A stretch of 64,000 bases of DNA, from the NCBI GenBank assembly GCA_016722375.1, contig JADKJG010000003.1:186001-250000 (forward strand), in the 5' to 3' direction. Origin of the DNA: Bacteroidota bacterium (GTDB lineage Bacteria; Bacteroidota; Bacteroidia; Chitinophagales; LD1). Below are positions 25,759 through 34,899 of this stretch, piece by piece; within the stretch, counting starts at the first letter, position 1; every line of letters starts with the position of its first letter. Both the position numbers and the translations under genes were made by a program. The notes beneath the pieces are model-generated. The model worked only from the letters and a program-made list of their open reading frames with translations. It had not been told where the DNA came from and did no database searches.

Positions 25759-26908
25759 ATGAACCCGATCCTCATCGCCGCCATTGTTTTTTCTGTCCTG
25801 TATTTTCTATTGATAGGCTACTTTTTGGTGGGCTGGCTAAGATTAAAGTCGGCTAAAGATGATGCACAAATGCCGGATGAGTCACTTCCATTTGTCAGCA
25901 TCGTGCTTCCTGTCAGAAATGAATCGGAATATATTGCTGAAAGCATTCAATCCATCTTAAATCAGAATTACCCACAAAATCTTTTTGAAATAATTGTGGT
26001 GGATGATTATTCCACCGACCCTACTTTGCGGCTTGCCAGAGAGTTTGAAAAACCAAACGTACTGATATTTGATTTACAGCAATACCTAGGCAATCCGGGC
26101 GAATATACGGCGAACAAGAAAAAGGCTATCTCCCTAGGAATTAAAAATGCCAAAGGGGAAGTGATTATTACGACGGATGGCGATTGTATGCGCGGTGAAA
26201 ACTGGTTGTGCTCAATGGTTGGATATTATTTGGCACATTCCTTCAAACTTGTGACGGGGCCAGTGATGGTCAAACCCGCTCGGACTCCATTTGCCTGCTT
26301 TCAGCAATTGGATGTGATAACGCTGTTAGGGATTACCGGAGGATCTATCCGCAACAAAGCACCGCTGATGTGCAACGGCTCTAACCTCCTGTATGCCAAA
26401 CAAACTTTTTTAGACATAGAAGGATTTAAAGGAAACAATGAGTGCCGACCGTGACGATATTTTTCTGATGCAGAAGATACAGAAAAAATATCCGGCATCT
26501 ATTGGCTTTGTGAAAGACTATAAGGCTACGGTATTTACTCATGCAGAGAAAAGTATCGGTCGGTTTATTTCTCAACGGGTTCGATGGGCATCCAAATCGA
26601 AAAGTCACGGAACATTTTTTACCAAATTGGTCATGCTGTTTGTGTATGTTTTTCATCTATTCCTGATTGGCGCCGGTTTCGTATTGCTCCGTCCCGATAA
26701 ATGGAATTGGCTCCCGCTGGCTGTTATGGGCGGAAGCAAGGTGTTCGTTGATTTGCTTTTCTGCATACCACTCACTCATTTTTTTCGCAAGAAAGTATTG
26801 TTGCTACTTTTACCCTTTATCGAAATGTTTCATGTTTTATACATCACGTTCATTGGTTTGGCGGGGCTTACTGGCAGATACCGATGGAAAGACCGCTTAA
26901 TAAAATAG
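25759..26908 (+). CDS. Family 2 glycosyltransferase, membrane type, frameshifted
   Basis: An N-terminal membrane helix precedes a GT-A domain: SIVLPVRNESEYI, VVDDYSTD, TTDGDCMRG (DxD-like metal site), then MSADRDDIFLMQK and SQRVRWASKSK (QxxRW acceptor motif) and two to three C-terminal membrane segments. The domain is split: the first frame ends at 26454 and the second takes over at about 26438. One missing base in GGAAACAATGAG (26430-26441) explains it, since FKGNN joins to MSADRDD. The product is a processive-type or polysaccharide glycosyltransferase of unknown substrate. It ends immediately before the permease gene. Confidence 0.85.
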
Positions 26909-26909
26909 G

Positions 26910-28070
26910 GTGGCAGATTCTATCTCCAGCGTCTCACTGAATGCCAAAGCTTGGCGGCGATTGAAAAGAAATTGGAGCGCCATGTTCGGGCTTTTTGTTA
27001 TCACGCTTTCCATCATCCTCGCTTTCTTGGTCTATGTGGTTTCGCCAGACAGCTCCCCATCGGGCAATGAGCAGATTCTTCAACTGGCTACTCATCCACC
27101 GGGCTTTTCTATCCAAATTTTGAAAAAGAAAAAAACTAGAGCTTTGTCGGGCGGCTTCGCCTCGGGATTGGTCAACGGCTTTGAACCGGATTATTTGCCC
27201 ATTCCTATCACGGCATTCCATCTTGAAAAAGACTCTCTTCAATTTACCGAATACAGGGGAAAATCCTTCCGTGCAGAAGTTCGGAAGTTATCTTACGCAG
27301 ATATTCTGGGAGAAGAGGCGAAGGACAAGACCTCGGCTGAAAGACAAGACTTAGTCGAGAAACAGCAGATTGAATGGCGAACGTTTTGGCTCGGCACCGA
27401 TAAATTTGGCCGCGACATTCTTTCCCGTTTGATTATCGGAGTGCGTGTTTCGCTTTCGGTGGGTTTGATTTCCGTTTTCATCTCACTCTTCATCGGGGTT
27501 GTGTTAGGAGCCTGGGCCGGCTATTTCAAAGGGTGGGCAGATGATGTTATTATGTGGCTCATCAATGTTTTCTGGAGCATACCCACTTTACTTTTAGCGA
27601 TGGGGCTATACATCAGCGCCGGTAGTTTGGTAGAAAATAAGCTCGTGATGATATTCATTGCCGTTGGTTTTACAATGTGGGTAGAAACGGCGCGAATTGT
27701 TCGGGGGCAGTTTCTATCTATCCGCGAACTGGAGTATGTAACCGCTGCCCGAAGTTTGGGCTTTGGCGACAGCCGGATTATTTTCAAACATATTCTCCCA
27801 AACATTACCGGACCGATTATTGTAGTGGCTTGCGCCAACTTCGCCAGTGCTATTCTGGTAGAAAGCGGCTTGAGCTACATCGGCCTCGGCATCCAGCCTC
27901 CTGCACCCAGTTGGGGCAGTATGCTCAATGAATACAAAGATTTTATTGATACCGACAAAGCCTATCTGGCGCTCTTTCCCGGTGCGGCAATCATGCTGAT
28001 GGTGCTCGCTTTTAACCTCTTAGGTAATGGATTGAGAGATGCCTTGGATGTGAAGGGCAAGATGGGGTGA
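26910..28070 (+). CDS. OppC/DppC-like ABC transporter permease
   Basis: The 386-residue inner-membrane protein begins at GTG 26910, 1 bp after the glycosyltransferase stop. It has an N-terminal OppC_N segment (WRRLKRNWSAMFGLFVITLSIILAFLVYVV), an extended periplasmic insert (about 50-150) and the BPD_transp_1 core with GTDKFGRDILSRLIIGVRVSLSVG and the EAA loop TAARSLGFGDSRIIFKHILPNITGPI. It should form the channel of a peptide or nickel importer with a second permease and ATPases, none of which is adjacent here. The periplasmic insert is longer than in E. coli DppC. Confidence 0.9.
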   Translation: MADSISSVSLNAKAWRRLKRNWSAMFGLFVITLSIILAFLVYVVSPDSSPSGNEQILQLATHPPGFSIQILKKKKTRALSGGFASGLVNGFEPDYLPIPITAFHLEKDSLQFTEYRGKSFRAEVRKLSYADILGEEAKDKTSAERQDLVEKQQIEWRTFWLGTDKFGRDILSRLIIGVRVSLSVGLISVFISLFIGVVLGAWAGYFKGWADDVIMWLINVFWSIPTLLLAMGLYISAGSLVENKLVMIFIAVGFTMWVETARIVRGQFLSIRELEYVTAARSLGFGDSRIIFKHILPNITGPIIVVACANFASAILVESGLSYIGLGIQPPAPSWGSMLNEYKDFIDTDKAYLALFPGAAIMLMVLAFNLLGNGLRDALDVKGKMG

Positions 28071-28179
28071 TTTCATCCTCCGATACGGCTTGATGAACAG
28101 GCCCAGGTAAATAGCTATAACATATCGTTTTCCCTCTATTTCTATGTTAATTTGTTGAAATCTCAAAAATTTCCAGACT

Positions 28180-28473
28180 CATTCTGTCGTGGAAATAGGC
28201 AAAACCGCAACAGAAATAGGGAGGTTCGTGACGAAATTAGGGAAGTCTGTCACAAGATTATGGAAGCTCGTTAAAGAAATAGGGAAGTGCGCGACGGAAA
28301 TACCTAAGTCCGTCACAAAAATAGGGAAGTCCATCACGGAAATAGGGAAGTCTGCGACGGAAATAGCTATTTCTGTGGTGGGAATAGGCAAATCTGCGAG
28401 AGAAATAGGCAAGTCTGCCACAAAAATAGTCAGGATAACAGCGGGGATAATCAACCTTGCTACAAGAAGAAGA
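28180..28473. repeat. Array 3: 14 tandem 21-bp units, purine-rich, open on both strands
   Basis: Fourteen contiguous units of exactly 21 bp fill the gap between two convergent genes. The core of a unit is GACGGAAATAGGGAAGTCTG. First unit 28180-28200, last clear unit 28453-28473; two more decayed units may follow. No spacers or length changes occur. On the plus strand the frame from ATG 28189 reads a heptad EIGKSAT-type repeat for 107 codons; on the minus strand an equally long frame is open. The heptad is amphipathic in principle, but the openness on both strands follows from the period being a multiple of three. Confidence 0.95.
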
Positions 28474-28629
28474 GAGGCTGGGGCAAAAATGCTAAACGAA
28501 GTTGGGGGATGAAATCGCCCCATCTTGCCCTTCACATTCAGAGCATCTCACAATTCCTGACCCAATGGATTAAAAGGGCACGCCATAGATAGGATAGCCG
28601 TATTGGGAAAAAGAGTTATCCGGGATATT

Positions 28630-30447
28630 TTAATTGCAAAGAAAGGAGTAAGGCTGGGTCAAAGATTTGAGATAGCTATTTATAGTATTTAGCTCTTCTT
28701 TCATCTCCTGCATTTTTTGCGATGACTCGAACTTGATAGAAGGAATGAGCTGTTTGTAATACTCAATTCCATGTAATAGATTAGCATGAAATGTTTTTAA
28801 ATGCCGTGTTTGATTGACGTGTGCCGTCTCTGTATATTTCTTCATTTCATTCTCGAGGTAAGTGACATACAGACGGAGTTCATTGACGAACATGTGCGAG
28901 CGTTTCAATGGATTCAACAAATTGATACGACCATAGATATGGTCCACCATCTGCTTGAGCGTACGCACCTCTGAGAAATAGGCCAGATTGGGCCCCGGGC
29001 AAATAGTCACTGCCTTGAGTTGATGGGATAGAGGCATGTGGCTTTTTATCAAGGCTGCGGTGCCCAGTCCTTCACACAGGCAGTCTTTTTCTACGATGGC
29101 ATTGAACTCGACGGTATAGGCTTCGACATCGAGGTTTTTTTCCTTCAATTGATTGATCTTGAGATTCTGATATTCCCGCGAAGCGGTGCAAATAGGCTCG
29201 GTAGTGAATTCTGTATTAGACGAGAGCATCTTCTTGTAACAAGGGCTGCCCGGCCTTCCTTTTGCTATCCGTTCTAAACGTTGTTTCTCGGACGAACTTT
29301 TTCTGAAATTATTAAAAGGGATACCTAATGGGGAAGCATAGCTGAGGTAATAATCATCCTGCTCTGCGGTGGCGAGTTGTTGAAGGGTTTCTTCATCCAC
29401 ATTGGTTGCCTCGGGCACTAAAAGAAAAGGGCTGCCCCATCCGGTGCTGTCGGCTTGATAATAACTCTGTAAGAACTGGTTTTCAAGAGAGGTGCCTATA
29501 CCCCCCTGAACGGTGATTTTTATTTCTGGGCGGGTGATGTAGGTAGGCTTGGCTTTGGCTTGGAGGGCAGATTCGCAAAGGCGGAATAGCTCTTCAGTCA
29601 AAGTTTCTTTATTTTTTTTGAATTCTTCCATGATAGGACCTAATAGCAAACCGTCGGTCGCGAAGGCATGTCCACCACAGTTAAGCCCGGATTCAATCCT
29701 GAACTCAGAAACCCAAAGACCTTTCTTTGCGAAAATCTTTCCCTGAGTAATAGCCGAACGATAGTCGCTGACTTTCAGAATAATCTTCTTTTTCAAATAG
29801 CCTTGTTCATCCGGGTAGAAGTCGGAGAAGTTTTCGATATAACCGTATAAACGCGGGTTATAACCGGCTGAAAATATGATGGACGAATCTAGGGTGCTGT
29901 TGGCGTAGCCGCGAAATGCAGTAAGGGCATCAGAAAATTCTTTGGGCAGGGGGGTGCCGTCTTTTGCCATATTGGTTCGGTCCACCTTAGACATAATATT
30001 AACGTCAATGGAACCGGCTACTATTTTTCCGCGAAGCACTTCTTGCAGCGCCATTTTCTCCTGACCCATAGGAAGTTGCAACATGTCGTTATAGGTCTGT
30101 TTTAACGGAGAGGTATCGGGCAGTAATTCAAAATATTTGGCCAGACTGTTTCCTGCTTCAAAAGGTAGGGAACGCAACTTCTCTGTTTGTTGGTTCACCA
30201 GGTGGTTCACCAAATCTAAGTAAGCTGTAATCCGCTTAGCTCGCGAGTCATCCTCCTTTGCCAAAATAGGAACAAATGTCTCTCCGGATTGTCCACTATG
30301 GAATTCGCGCATTTTCTCTACCAGTTCGTCATCCATAACAGAGATAACTGAGGAAATACCAAACCGCGCCACTTTAAGCGGAGTATCAATCGTAAACGCT
30401 AACCCCATGACGGGAATATGAAAGTGATGTATGGAAGTATTATTCAT
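28630..30447 (-). CDS. Unknown 605-residue protein, TIM-barrel-like motifs and three cysteine-containing blocks
   Basis: I do not recognise a named family. From ATG 30447 (MNNTSIHHFHIPVMGLAF) the protein has 605 residues. It begins with HIPVMGLAFTIDTPLKVARFGISSVISVMDD, reminiscent of flavin-dependent TIM-barrel oxidoreductases such as nitronate monooxygenase. Later come ESGLNCGGHAFATDGLLLG (about residue 250), ITVQGGIGTS, a GWGSPFLLVPEATNVDEETL block, DCLCEGLGTAAL and ICPGPNLAYFS, then a helical C-terminus. The cysteines in the three blocks could bind a metal or cofactor. A signal peptide and membrane segments are absent. It is a single gene, convergent with the permease and separated by 147 bp from tryptophanase. 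Function not assigned. Confidence 0.75.
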   Translation of the reverse strand: MNNTSIHHFHIPVMGLAFTIDTPLKVARFGISSVISVMDDELVEKMREFHSGQSGETFVPILAKEDDSRAKRITAYLDLVNHLVNQQTEKLRSLPFEAGNSLAKYFELLPDTSPLKQTYNDMLQLPMGQEKMALQEVLRGKIVAGSIDVNIMSKVDRTNMAKDGTPLPKEFSDALTAFRGYANSTLDSSIIFSAGYNPRLYGYIENFSDFYPDEQGYLKKKIILKVSDYRSAITQGKIFAKKGLWVSEFRIESGLNCGGHAFATDGLLLGPIMEEFKKNKETLTEELFRLCESALQAKAKPTYITRPEIKITVQGGIGTSLENQFLQSYYQADSTGWGSPFLLVPEATNVDEETLQQLATAEQDDYYLSYASPLGIPFNNFRKSSSEKQRLERIAKGRPGSPCYKKMLSSNTEFTTEPICTASREYQNLKINQLKEKNLDVEAYTVEFNAIVEKDCLCEGLGTAALIKSHMPLSHQLKAVTICPGPNLAYFSEVRTLKQMVDHIYGRINLLNPLKRSHMFVNELRLYVTYLENEMKKYTETAHVNQTRHLKTFHANLLHGIEYYKQLIPSIKFESSQKMQEMKEELNTINSYLKSLTQPYSFLCN

Positions 30448-30594
30448 CGGTTTATCTATATTAGTATAAGAGCCAAACTTAGGTGGATAAATAATTTGGC
30501 GGGCAAAGGTCACCTAATCGTGCCAGACGAGATATGATTTTGGTCAGTTTGTTGTTTTTTTAATAAAATAGGTGTTAAAGGGTAACGGCCATAT

Positions 30595-31995
30595 TCAATT
30601 CGTCTTTGTCAATTCATCCAACCGTTGAAATTTGGCTGTGAAATGGCGCAGGAAAGGCGGTTCATAAGTAAATTTTAAACCGGTGGACCGGGATTTGTCC
30701 TCTATCACGTCATCAAAAACATCCAATACATAATCTATGTGGCTTTGTGTATAAACGCGTCGCGGAATAGCCAAGCGCACTAGTTCACTATTCGGAGCTA
30801 TGTGATTCCCGGCTTCATCATATTTGCCAAACATGACTGATCCCACTTCTACGCAGCGGATGCCCCCATGCATATATAAATCGCAAACAAGGGCTTGTCC
30901 CGGAAATTGGTGTACCGGAATATGCGGGTAGAATTTCTTTGCATCAATATAAATTGCATGGCCTCCATAAGGGCGAATGACGGGAACACCTTTCTCGTGC
31001 AAATGCTTGCCCAGATATTCGGTGCTTTTGATTCGATAATGTAGGTAGTCCGCATCAAACACTTCTTCCAATCCAACCGCCATAGCTTCCATGTCTCGAC
31101 CGGATAGGCCGCCATAAGTGGCAAAGCCTTCAGAGATAATGAGCAAATTGGTGCAACGTTCGGCCAGCTTTGAATCTTTTAAGGTCAGGAGGCCGCCCAT
31201 GTTGACCAACCCATCCTTTTTGGCACTCATAATAAAGGCATCTGCCAATCCGAGCATTTTCTGCGCAATCTCTTTATAGGTTTGGTTTTCGTAACCGGCT
31301 TCGCGATGCTTCACGAAGTAGCTGTTTTCTGCAATGCGGCAGCCGTCAATGACAAAAAGAATCCCAAATTCATCACAGAGAGATTTCACTTCTCTTGCAT
31401 TCTGCATGCTTACAGGCTGGCCACCCGCCGAATTGTTGGTGACGGTCAGGATAATAGCGCCAATATTTTCTTTGCCCGACTGCAAGATTATTTCTCTCGC
31501 CTGCTCGATGTCTAAATTTCCTTTGAAAGGAAGTTCGGGATGTAAGCCCTGAGATTCATCTGCGATGCAGTCAATAGCCTGAGCACCGGTAAATTCAATA
31601 TTAGCCCGGGTGGTATCAAAATGCGTATTGCTGATAAATACTTTGTCCTTACCTCCCAATATCCCATATAAAATACGCTCGGCTGCACGACCTTGGTGAG
31701 TAGGTAAAATATAAGGCATGCCGGTCAGTTCTTTGACTACTTTTTCCAACTCCACCCAACTGTGCGCCCCAGCATAGCTTTCATCTCCCCTCATCATGGC
31801 CGACCACTGATGGTCGCTCATGGCGGAGGTGCCGCTGTCGGTGAGCAAATCAATATAGACATCTTCGCTTCGAATCAGAAACGGATTGTAACCGGCATTT
31901 TTCAAAACCCCCAATCGGTATTCAGGAGTAGTCATCCGCAAAGGCTCTATCATCTTTATTTTAAAAGGCTCGGCAAGAGTTCTTTGCTTTTTCAT
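30595..31995 (-). CDS. tnaA: Tryptophanase
   Basis: This PLP-dependent beta-eliminating lyase splits tryptophan into indole, pyruvate and ammonia. The 466 residues include PTHQGRAAE, the PLP lysine in MSAKKDGLVNMGG, and CRIAEN. Three positions that separate tryptophanase from tyrosine phenol-lyase all favour tryptophanase: aspartate in NTHFDTTRAN (phenol-lyase has Thr), VEVG in RCVEVGS (phenol-lyase has MERG with Arg381) and His in LRHFTAKF (phenol-lyase has Phe448). It follows the phenol-lyase gene by 24 bp, in a minus-strand run with nadA and nadB. No tnaC-like leader is visible. Confidence 0.88.
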   Translation of the reverse strand: MKKQRTLAEPFKIKMIEPLRMTTPEYRLGVLKNAGYNPFLIRSEDVYIDLLTDSGTSAMSDHQWSAMMRGDESYAGAHSWVELEKVVKELTGMPYILPTHQGRAAERILYGILGGKDKVFISNTHFDTTRANIEFTGAQAIDCIADESQGLHPELPFKGNLDIEQAREIILQSGKENIGAIILTVTNNSAGGQPVSMQNAREVKSLCDEFGILFVIDGCRIAENSYFVKHREAGYENQTYKEIAQKMLGLADAFIMSAKKDGLVNMGGLLTLKDSKLAERCTNLLIISEGFATYGGLSGRDMEAMAVGLEEVFDADYLHYRIKSTEYLGKHLHEKGVPVIRPYGGHAIYIDAKKFYPHIPVHQFPGQALVCDLYMHGGIRCVEVGSVMFGKYDEAGNHIAPNSELVRLAIPRRVYTQSHIDYVLDVFDDVIEDKSRSTGLKFTYEPPFLRHFTAKFQRLDELTKTN

Positions 31996-32019
31996 ACTTA
32001 TAGGGTTGGTGACGTATTA

Positions 32020-33414
32020 TTATTTTAGTTTTTCAAATTTCGCCTGAAAGAATCGAAGATATTTAGGCTCGTAGGTCATCTTGAGTCCTTTGATTTTATT
32101 TCTCTGTTGATAGACCGAATAGGCCGACTCTGCAATCACGTCCATGTGCGCCTGAGTGTACACACGCCGTGGAAGCGTAAACCGCACTAACTCTAGCTCC
32201 GGATTATAGTTTTTGCCGTCTGCTTTTCTACCCGCCGAAACAATTCCACGCTCCATCGTTCTCACGCCAGAGTCCAAATATATTTCAGCCGCGAGGGTTT
32301 GTGCCGGAAATTGTTCCTGTTTCAAATGTGGCAAGAATTTTTTTGCATCCACAAATATGCCGTGTCCGCCGATGGGTTTCACAATAGGAATTCCATATTC
32401 TATCATTTTTGCTCCGAGATATTCAACTTGCCCTACTCGAGCGCGGATATGATTGTCTGACAAACTTTCTTCGATTCCAATGGACATGGCCTCCATGTCT
32501 CTCCCTGCTAAACCACCATACGTATGAAGTCCTTCATAAACCACTACCAGGTTTCTCGCTTCCTCAAATGTTTCCCAATCGTTAATCGCAAGAAAGCCCC
32601 CGATGTTTACCAGAGCATCTTTCTTGGCGCTCATAGTAGCACCATCGGTGTAAGAACATATTTCTTTTACAATCGCTCGGATGGACTTGTTGGCATATCC
32701 TTTCTCTCTCTGTTGAATGAAGTAGGCGTTTTCCGCTACCCGCGTCATGTCCTGAATGATTTTGATTTTATGAATTTTGGTAAAAGCGCGCAATTCTTTC
32801 AAGTTCTTCATGCTGATGGGCTGTCCACCGGCAAGATTTACGTTGGTAGCAACCGAAATATATGGGATGCGTTTTGCTCCATATTTTTTAACAACGGTCT
32901 CCAGTTTATTCAAATCAACATTCCCTTTAAAGGGATGTTCGTTCACCGGATCATGTGCTTCATCAATAATGACATCAACAAAAGTACCTCCCGCCAACTC
33001 CTGATGCAAACGGGTGGTAGTGAAATACATATTGCCGGGGATAATGTCGCCTTTCTTAATCAACACTTTAGACAGAATGTTTTCGGCGCCTCTTCCCTGG
33101 TGCGTGGGGATGATGTATTTGTACCCGTAGGCGTTTTGAATTGTTTTCTCCAGTTTATAAAAATTTCTACTTCCGGCGTATGATTCATCTCCCATCATCA
33201 TGCCCGCCCATTGATGATCGCTCATAGCTGATGTGCCGCTATCGGTCAGCAGATCAATGTAAACATCTTGTGACTTTAAGAGAAAGGTATTATAGCCCGC
33301 TTCTTTGATCGCTTTGGCTCGTTGAGCTCGGGTGGTCATTTTAAGAAGCTCTACCATTTTCATTTTATATGGCTCGGCCCATGAACGCTTCGTGATACTT
33401 TTTTGTTTTTCCAT
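32020..33414 (-). CDS. tpl: Tyrosine phenol-lyase (beta-tyrosinase)-like
   Basis: The 464-residue paralogue of the next gene splits tyrosine into phenol, pyruvate and ammonia in characterised relatives. Phenol-lyase signature residues are present: Thr in NMYFTTTRLH, MERG in RTMERGIVSAGR (Arg381 contacts the phenol ring region) and Phe in LRFFQAKF. TNVNLAGGQP and MSAKKDALVNIGG form the PLP site. It lies 39 bp after nadB and 24 bp before tnaA. Overall similarity to the tryptophanase copy shows an old duplication followed by specialisation. Substrate is inferred from residues only. Confidence 0.8.
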   Translation of the reverse strand: MEKQKSITKRSWAEPYKMKMVELLKMTTRAQRAKAIKEAGYNTFLLKSQDVYIDLLTDSGTSAMSDHQWAGMMMGDESYAGSRNFYKLEKTIQNAYGYKYIIPTHQGRGAENILSKVLIKKGDIIPGNMYFTTTRLHQELAGGTFVDVIIDEAHDPVNEHPFKGNVDLNKLETVVKKYGAKRIPYISVATNVNLAGGQPISMKNLKELRAFTKIHKIKIIQDMTRVAENAYFIQQREKGYANKSIRAIVKEICSYTDGATMSAKKDALVNIGGFLAINDWETFEEARNLVVVYEGLHTYGGLAGRDMEAMSIGIEESLSDNHIRARVGQVEYLGAKMIEYGIPIVKPIGGHGIFVDAKKFLPHLKQEQFPAQTLAAEIYLDSGVRTMERGIVSAGRKADGKNYNPELELVRFTLPRRVYTQAHMDVIAESAYSVYQQRNKIKGLKMTYEPKYLRFFQAKFEKLK

Positions 33415-33453
33415 TTATTGAATACTTGGTTTATAAATACTGATGAATAAAAT

Positions 33454-34899
33454 TTACACAATACATTCTGTCCGCTTCGGCGCCTCCTCCATCAGAGTAT
33501 GAGTCAGACAGGGGTTTTTATCCGGATAATCGCTTCGATAGTGGCATCCCCGACTTTCTTTTCGCAGGATGGCCGATTGAACAATCAGGAGAGAGGTTTC
33601 AATCATGTTGCTCAATTCCATGAAATCTTTAGAGAGGCCATCTTCTTTCGTGTCTTCGGCCATGCCAATCTTTAGTTTATTCAATTCCTCTAAGCAGTTA
33701 TTCAGTGACGTTCCTTCCCGAATAATTCCGGCATCAGTCCACATCAAATTTTGTAAGCGCTTCTTCTTTGAACTCAATTTGTTGGGTTCATCATAAGGTT
33801 TCTGATGGACTAATTTTAAATCAATTTCCGGTTGCTTTATTGTCGGAAGAAATTTAGCCGTATCCAAGGCAGCCTCTTCCGCAAATACCAGCCCTTCGAG
33901 CAACGAATTGCTTGCCAAACGGTTGGCCCCGTGAACCCCTGTGCAGGAGCATTCGCCACAGGCATACAGATTCTTTGCAGATGTTCTTCCGCTCAGATCC
34001 GTTTGAATACCTCCGCAAAAATAATGTGCTGCGGGAGCCACCGGAATCATATCTTTTGAAAGGTCAAGGCCTTCTTTGACGCATCGGGCATAAATATTTG
34101 GGAAATGAATCTTCAGTTCGCTCTGGTTCAGATTTCTCAGGTCGAGAAAAACAGAGGAATCTGATGTCTGACTCATTTCGCTAATAATAGCTCTTGAAAC
34201 AATATCCCGTGGCGCCAGCGATTTCATCGGATGATATTTTTCCATGAACGTCCTCCCGTCCCGCAGTTTCAATTCGGCTCCAAAGCCCCGGAGCGCTTCC
34301 GTAATTAGAAAGGCCTCTGAATCTTTTCCATAAAATATCGTAGGATGAAATTGAACAAACTCCATATCCTTAATCAGCACTCCGGCTCGATAAGCCATCG
34401 CAAAACCGTCGCCGGTAGCCAGTGGCGGATTTGAATTATGCAAATAAACCTGAGCCCCTCCCCCGGTAGCTAGCATCGTTATTTTAGAAGAGATATTAAA
34501 GGTGCAGTTCTTTGAAATATCTAAAACATTGATTCCTTGAACTACCTGATCATTAATGATAAGATTCGTGGCAAAATGATGTTCCAGAATCGTTATGTTA
34601 GGATGGTTTCGGACAATTTTCACCAACGAGTTCTCCACCTCCTTACCGGTGGCATCATTGCTGTGTACCACTCTTGAATGACTGTGCCCTCCCTCGCGGT
34701 GCAGATCAAAGGTGCCTTCACTTGTTTTGTTGAATTTTACATTTAGCTGTTCGAGTTCAAGGATACTATTCCGTGCATTTTTTGCTAATAGAGTTACTGC
34801 CGCAAGGTCGCAAAGTCCGTCACCTGCACAGCGTATGGCATAAAATAGCCCGGCAATCCCGCTGCCGACAATGGCAATGTCAAATTTTGGTAAGGTCAT
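33454..34899 (-). CDS. nadB: L-aspartate oxidase NadB with an internal in-frame gap
   Basis: NadB oxidises aspartate to iminoaspartate for quinolinate synthesis. Family blocks are clear: GSGIAGL (FAD), HREGGHSHSRVVHSNDATGKEV, ATGGGAQVYLHNSNPPLATGDGFAMAYRAG, FHPT, LITEALRGFGAEL, APAAHYFCGGI, GECSCTGVHGANRLASNSLLEGLVF. After residue 40 (VTLLAK) about 50 residues expected in NadB are missing, including the FAD-contacting STxxAQGGIAA segment; sequence resumes at NARNSILELEQLNVKFN, which aligns with E. coli NARSCVQWLIDQGVLFD. The join lies at an A6 run at about 34777-34782. The 481-residue product is shorter than the usual ~530 and may not bind FAD properly. It overlaps nadA by 4 bp. Confidence 0.85.
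   Translation of the reverse strand: MTLPKFDIAIVGSGIAGLFYAIRCAGDGLCDLAAVTLLAKNARNSILELEQLNVKFNKTSEGTFDLHREGGHSHSRVVHSNDATGKEVENSLVKIVRNHPNITILEHHFATNLIINDQVVQGINVLDISKNCTFNISSKITMLATGGGAQVYLHNSNPPLATGDGFAMAYRAGVLIKDMEFVQFHPTIFYGKDSEAFLITEALRGFGAELKLRDGRTFMEKYHPMKSLAPRDIVSRAIISEMSQTSDSSVFLDLRNLNQSELKIHFPNIYARCVKEGLDLSKDMIPVAPAAHYFCGGIQTDLSGRTSAKNLYACGECSCTGVHGANRLASNSLLEGLVFAEEAALDTAKFLPTIKQPEIDLKLVHQKPYDEPNKLSSKKKRLQNLMWTDAGIIREGTSLNNCLEELNKLKIGMAEDTKEDGLSKDFMELSNMIETSLLIVQSAILRKESRGCHYRSDYPDKNPCLTHTLMEEAPKRTECIV

Noticed and set aside
28179..28535. Frames of 107 and 118 residues over array 3 as ordinary genes
   Set aside because: Same reason as for array 1; no start signal or homology. Kept only as a hypothesis in findings.
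32020..33414. Second tryptophanase
   Set aside because: All three diagnostic positions (Thr, MERG, Phe) match tyrosine phenol-lyase instead.
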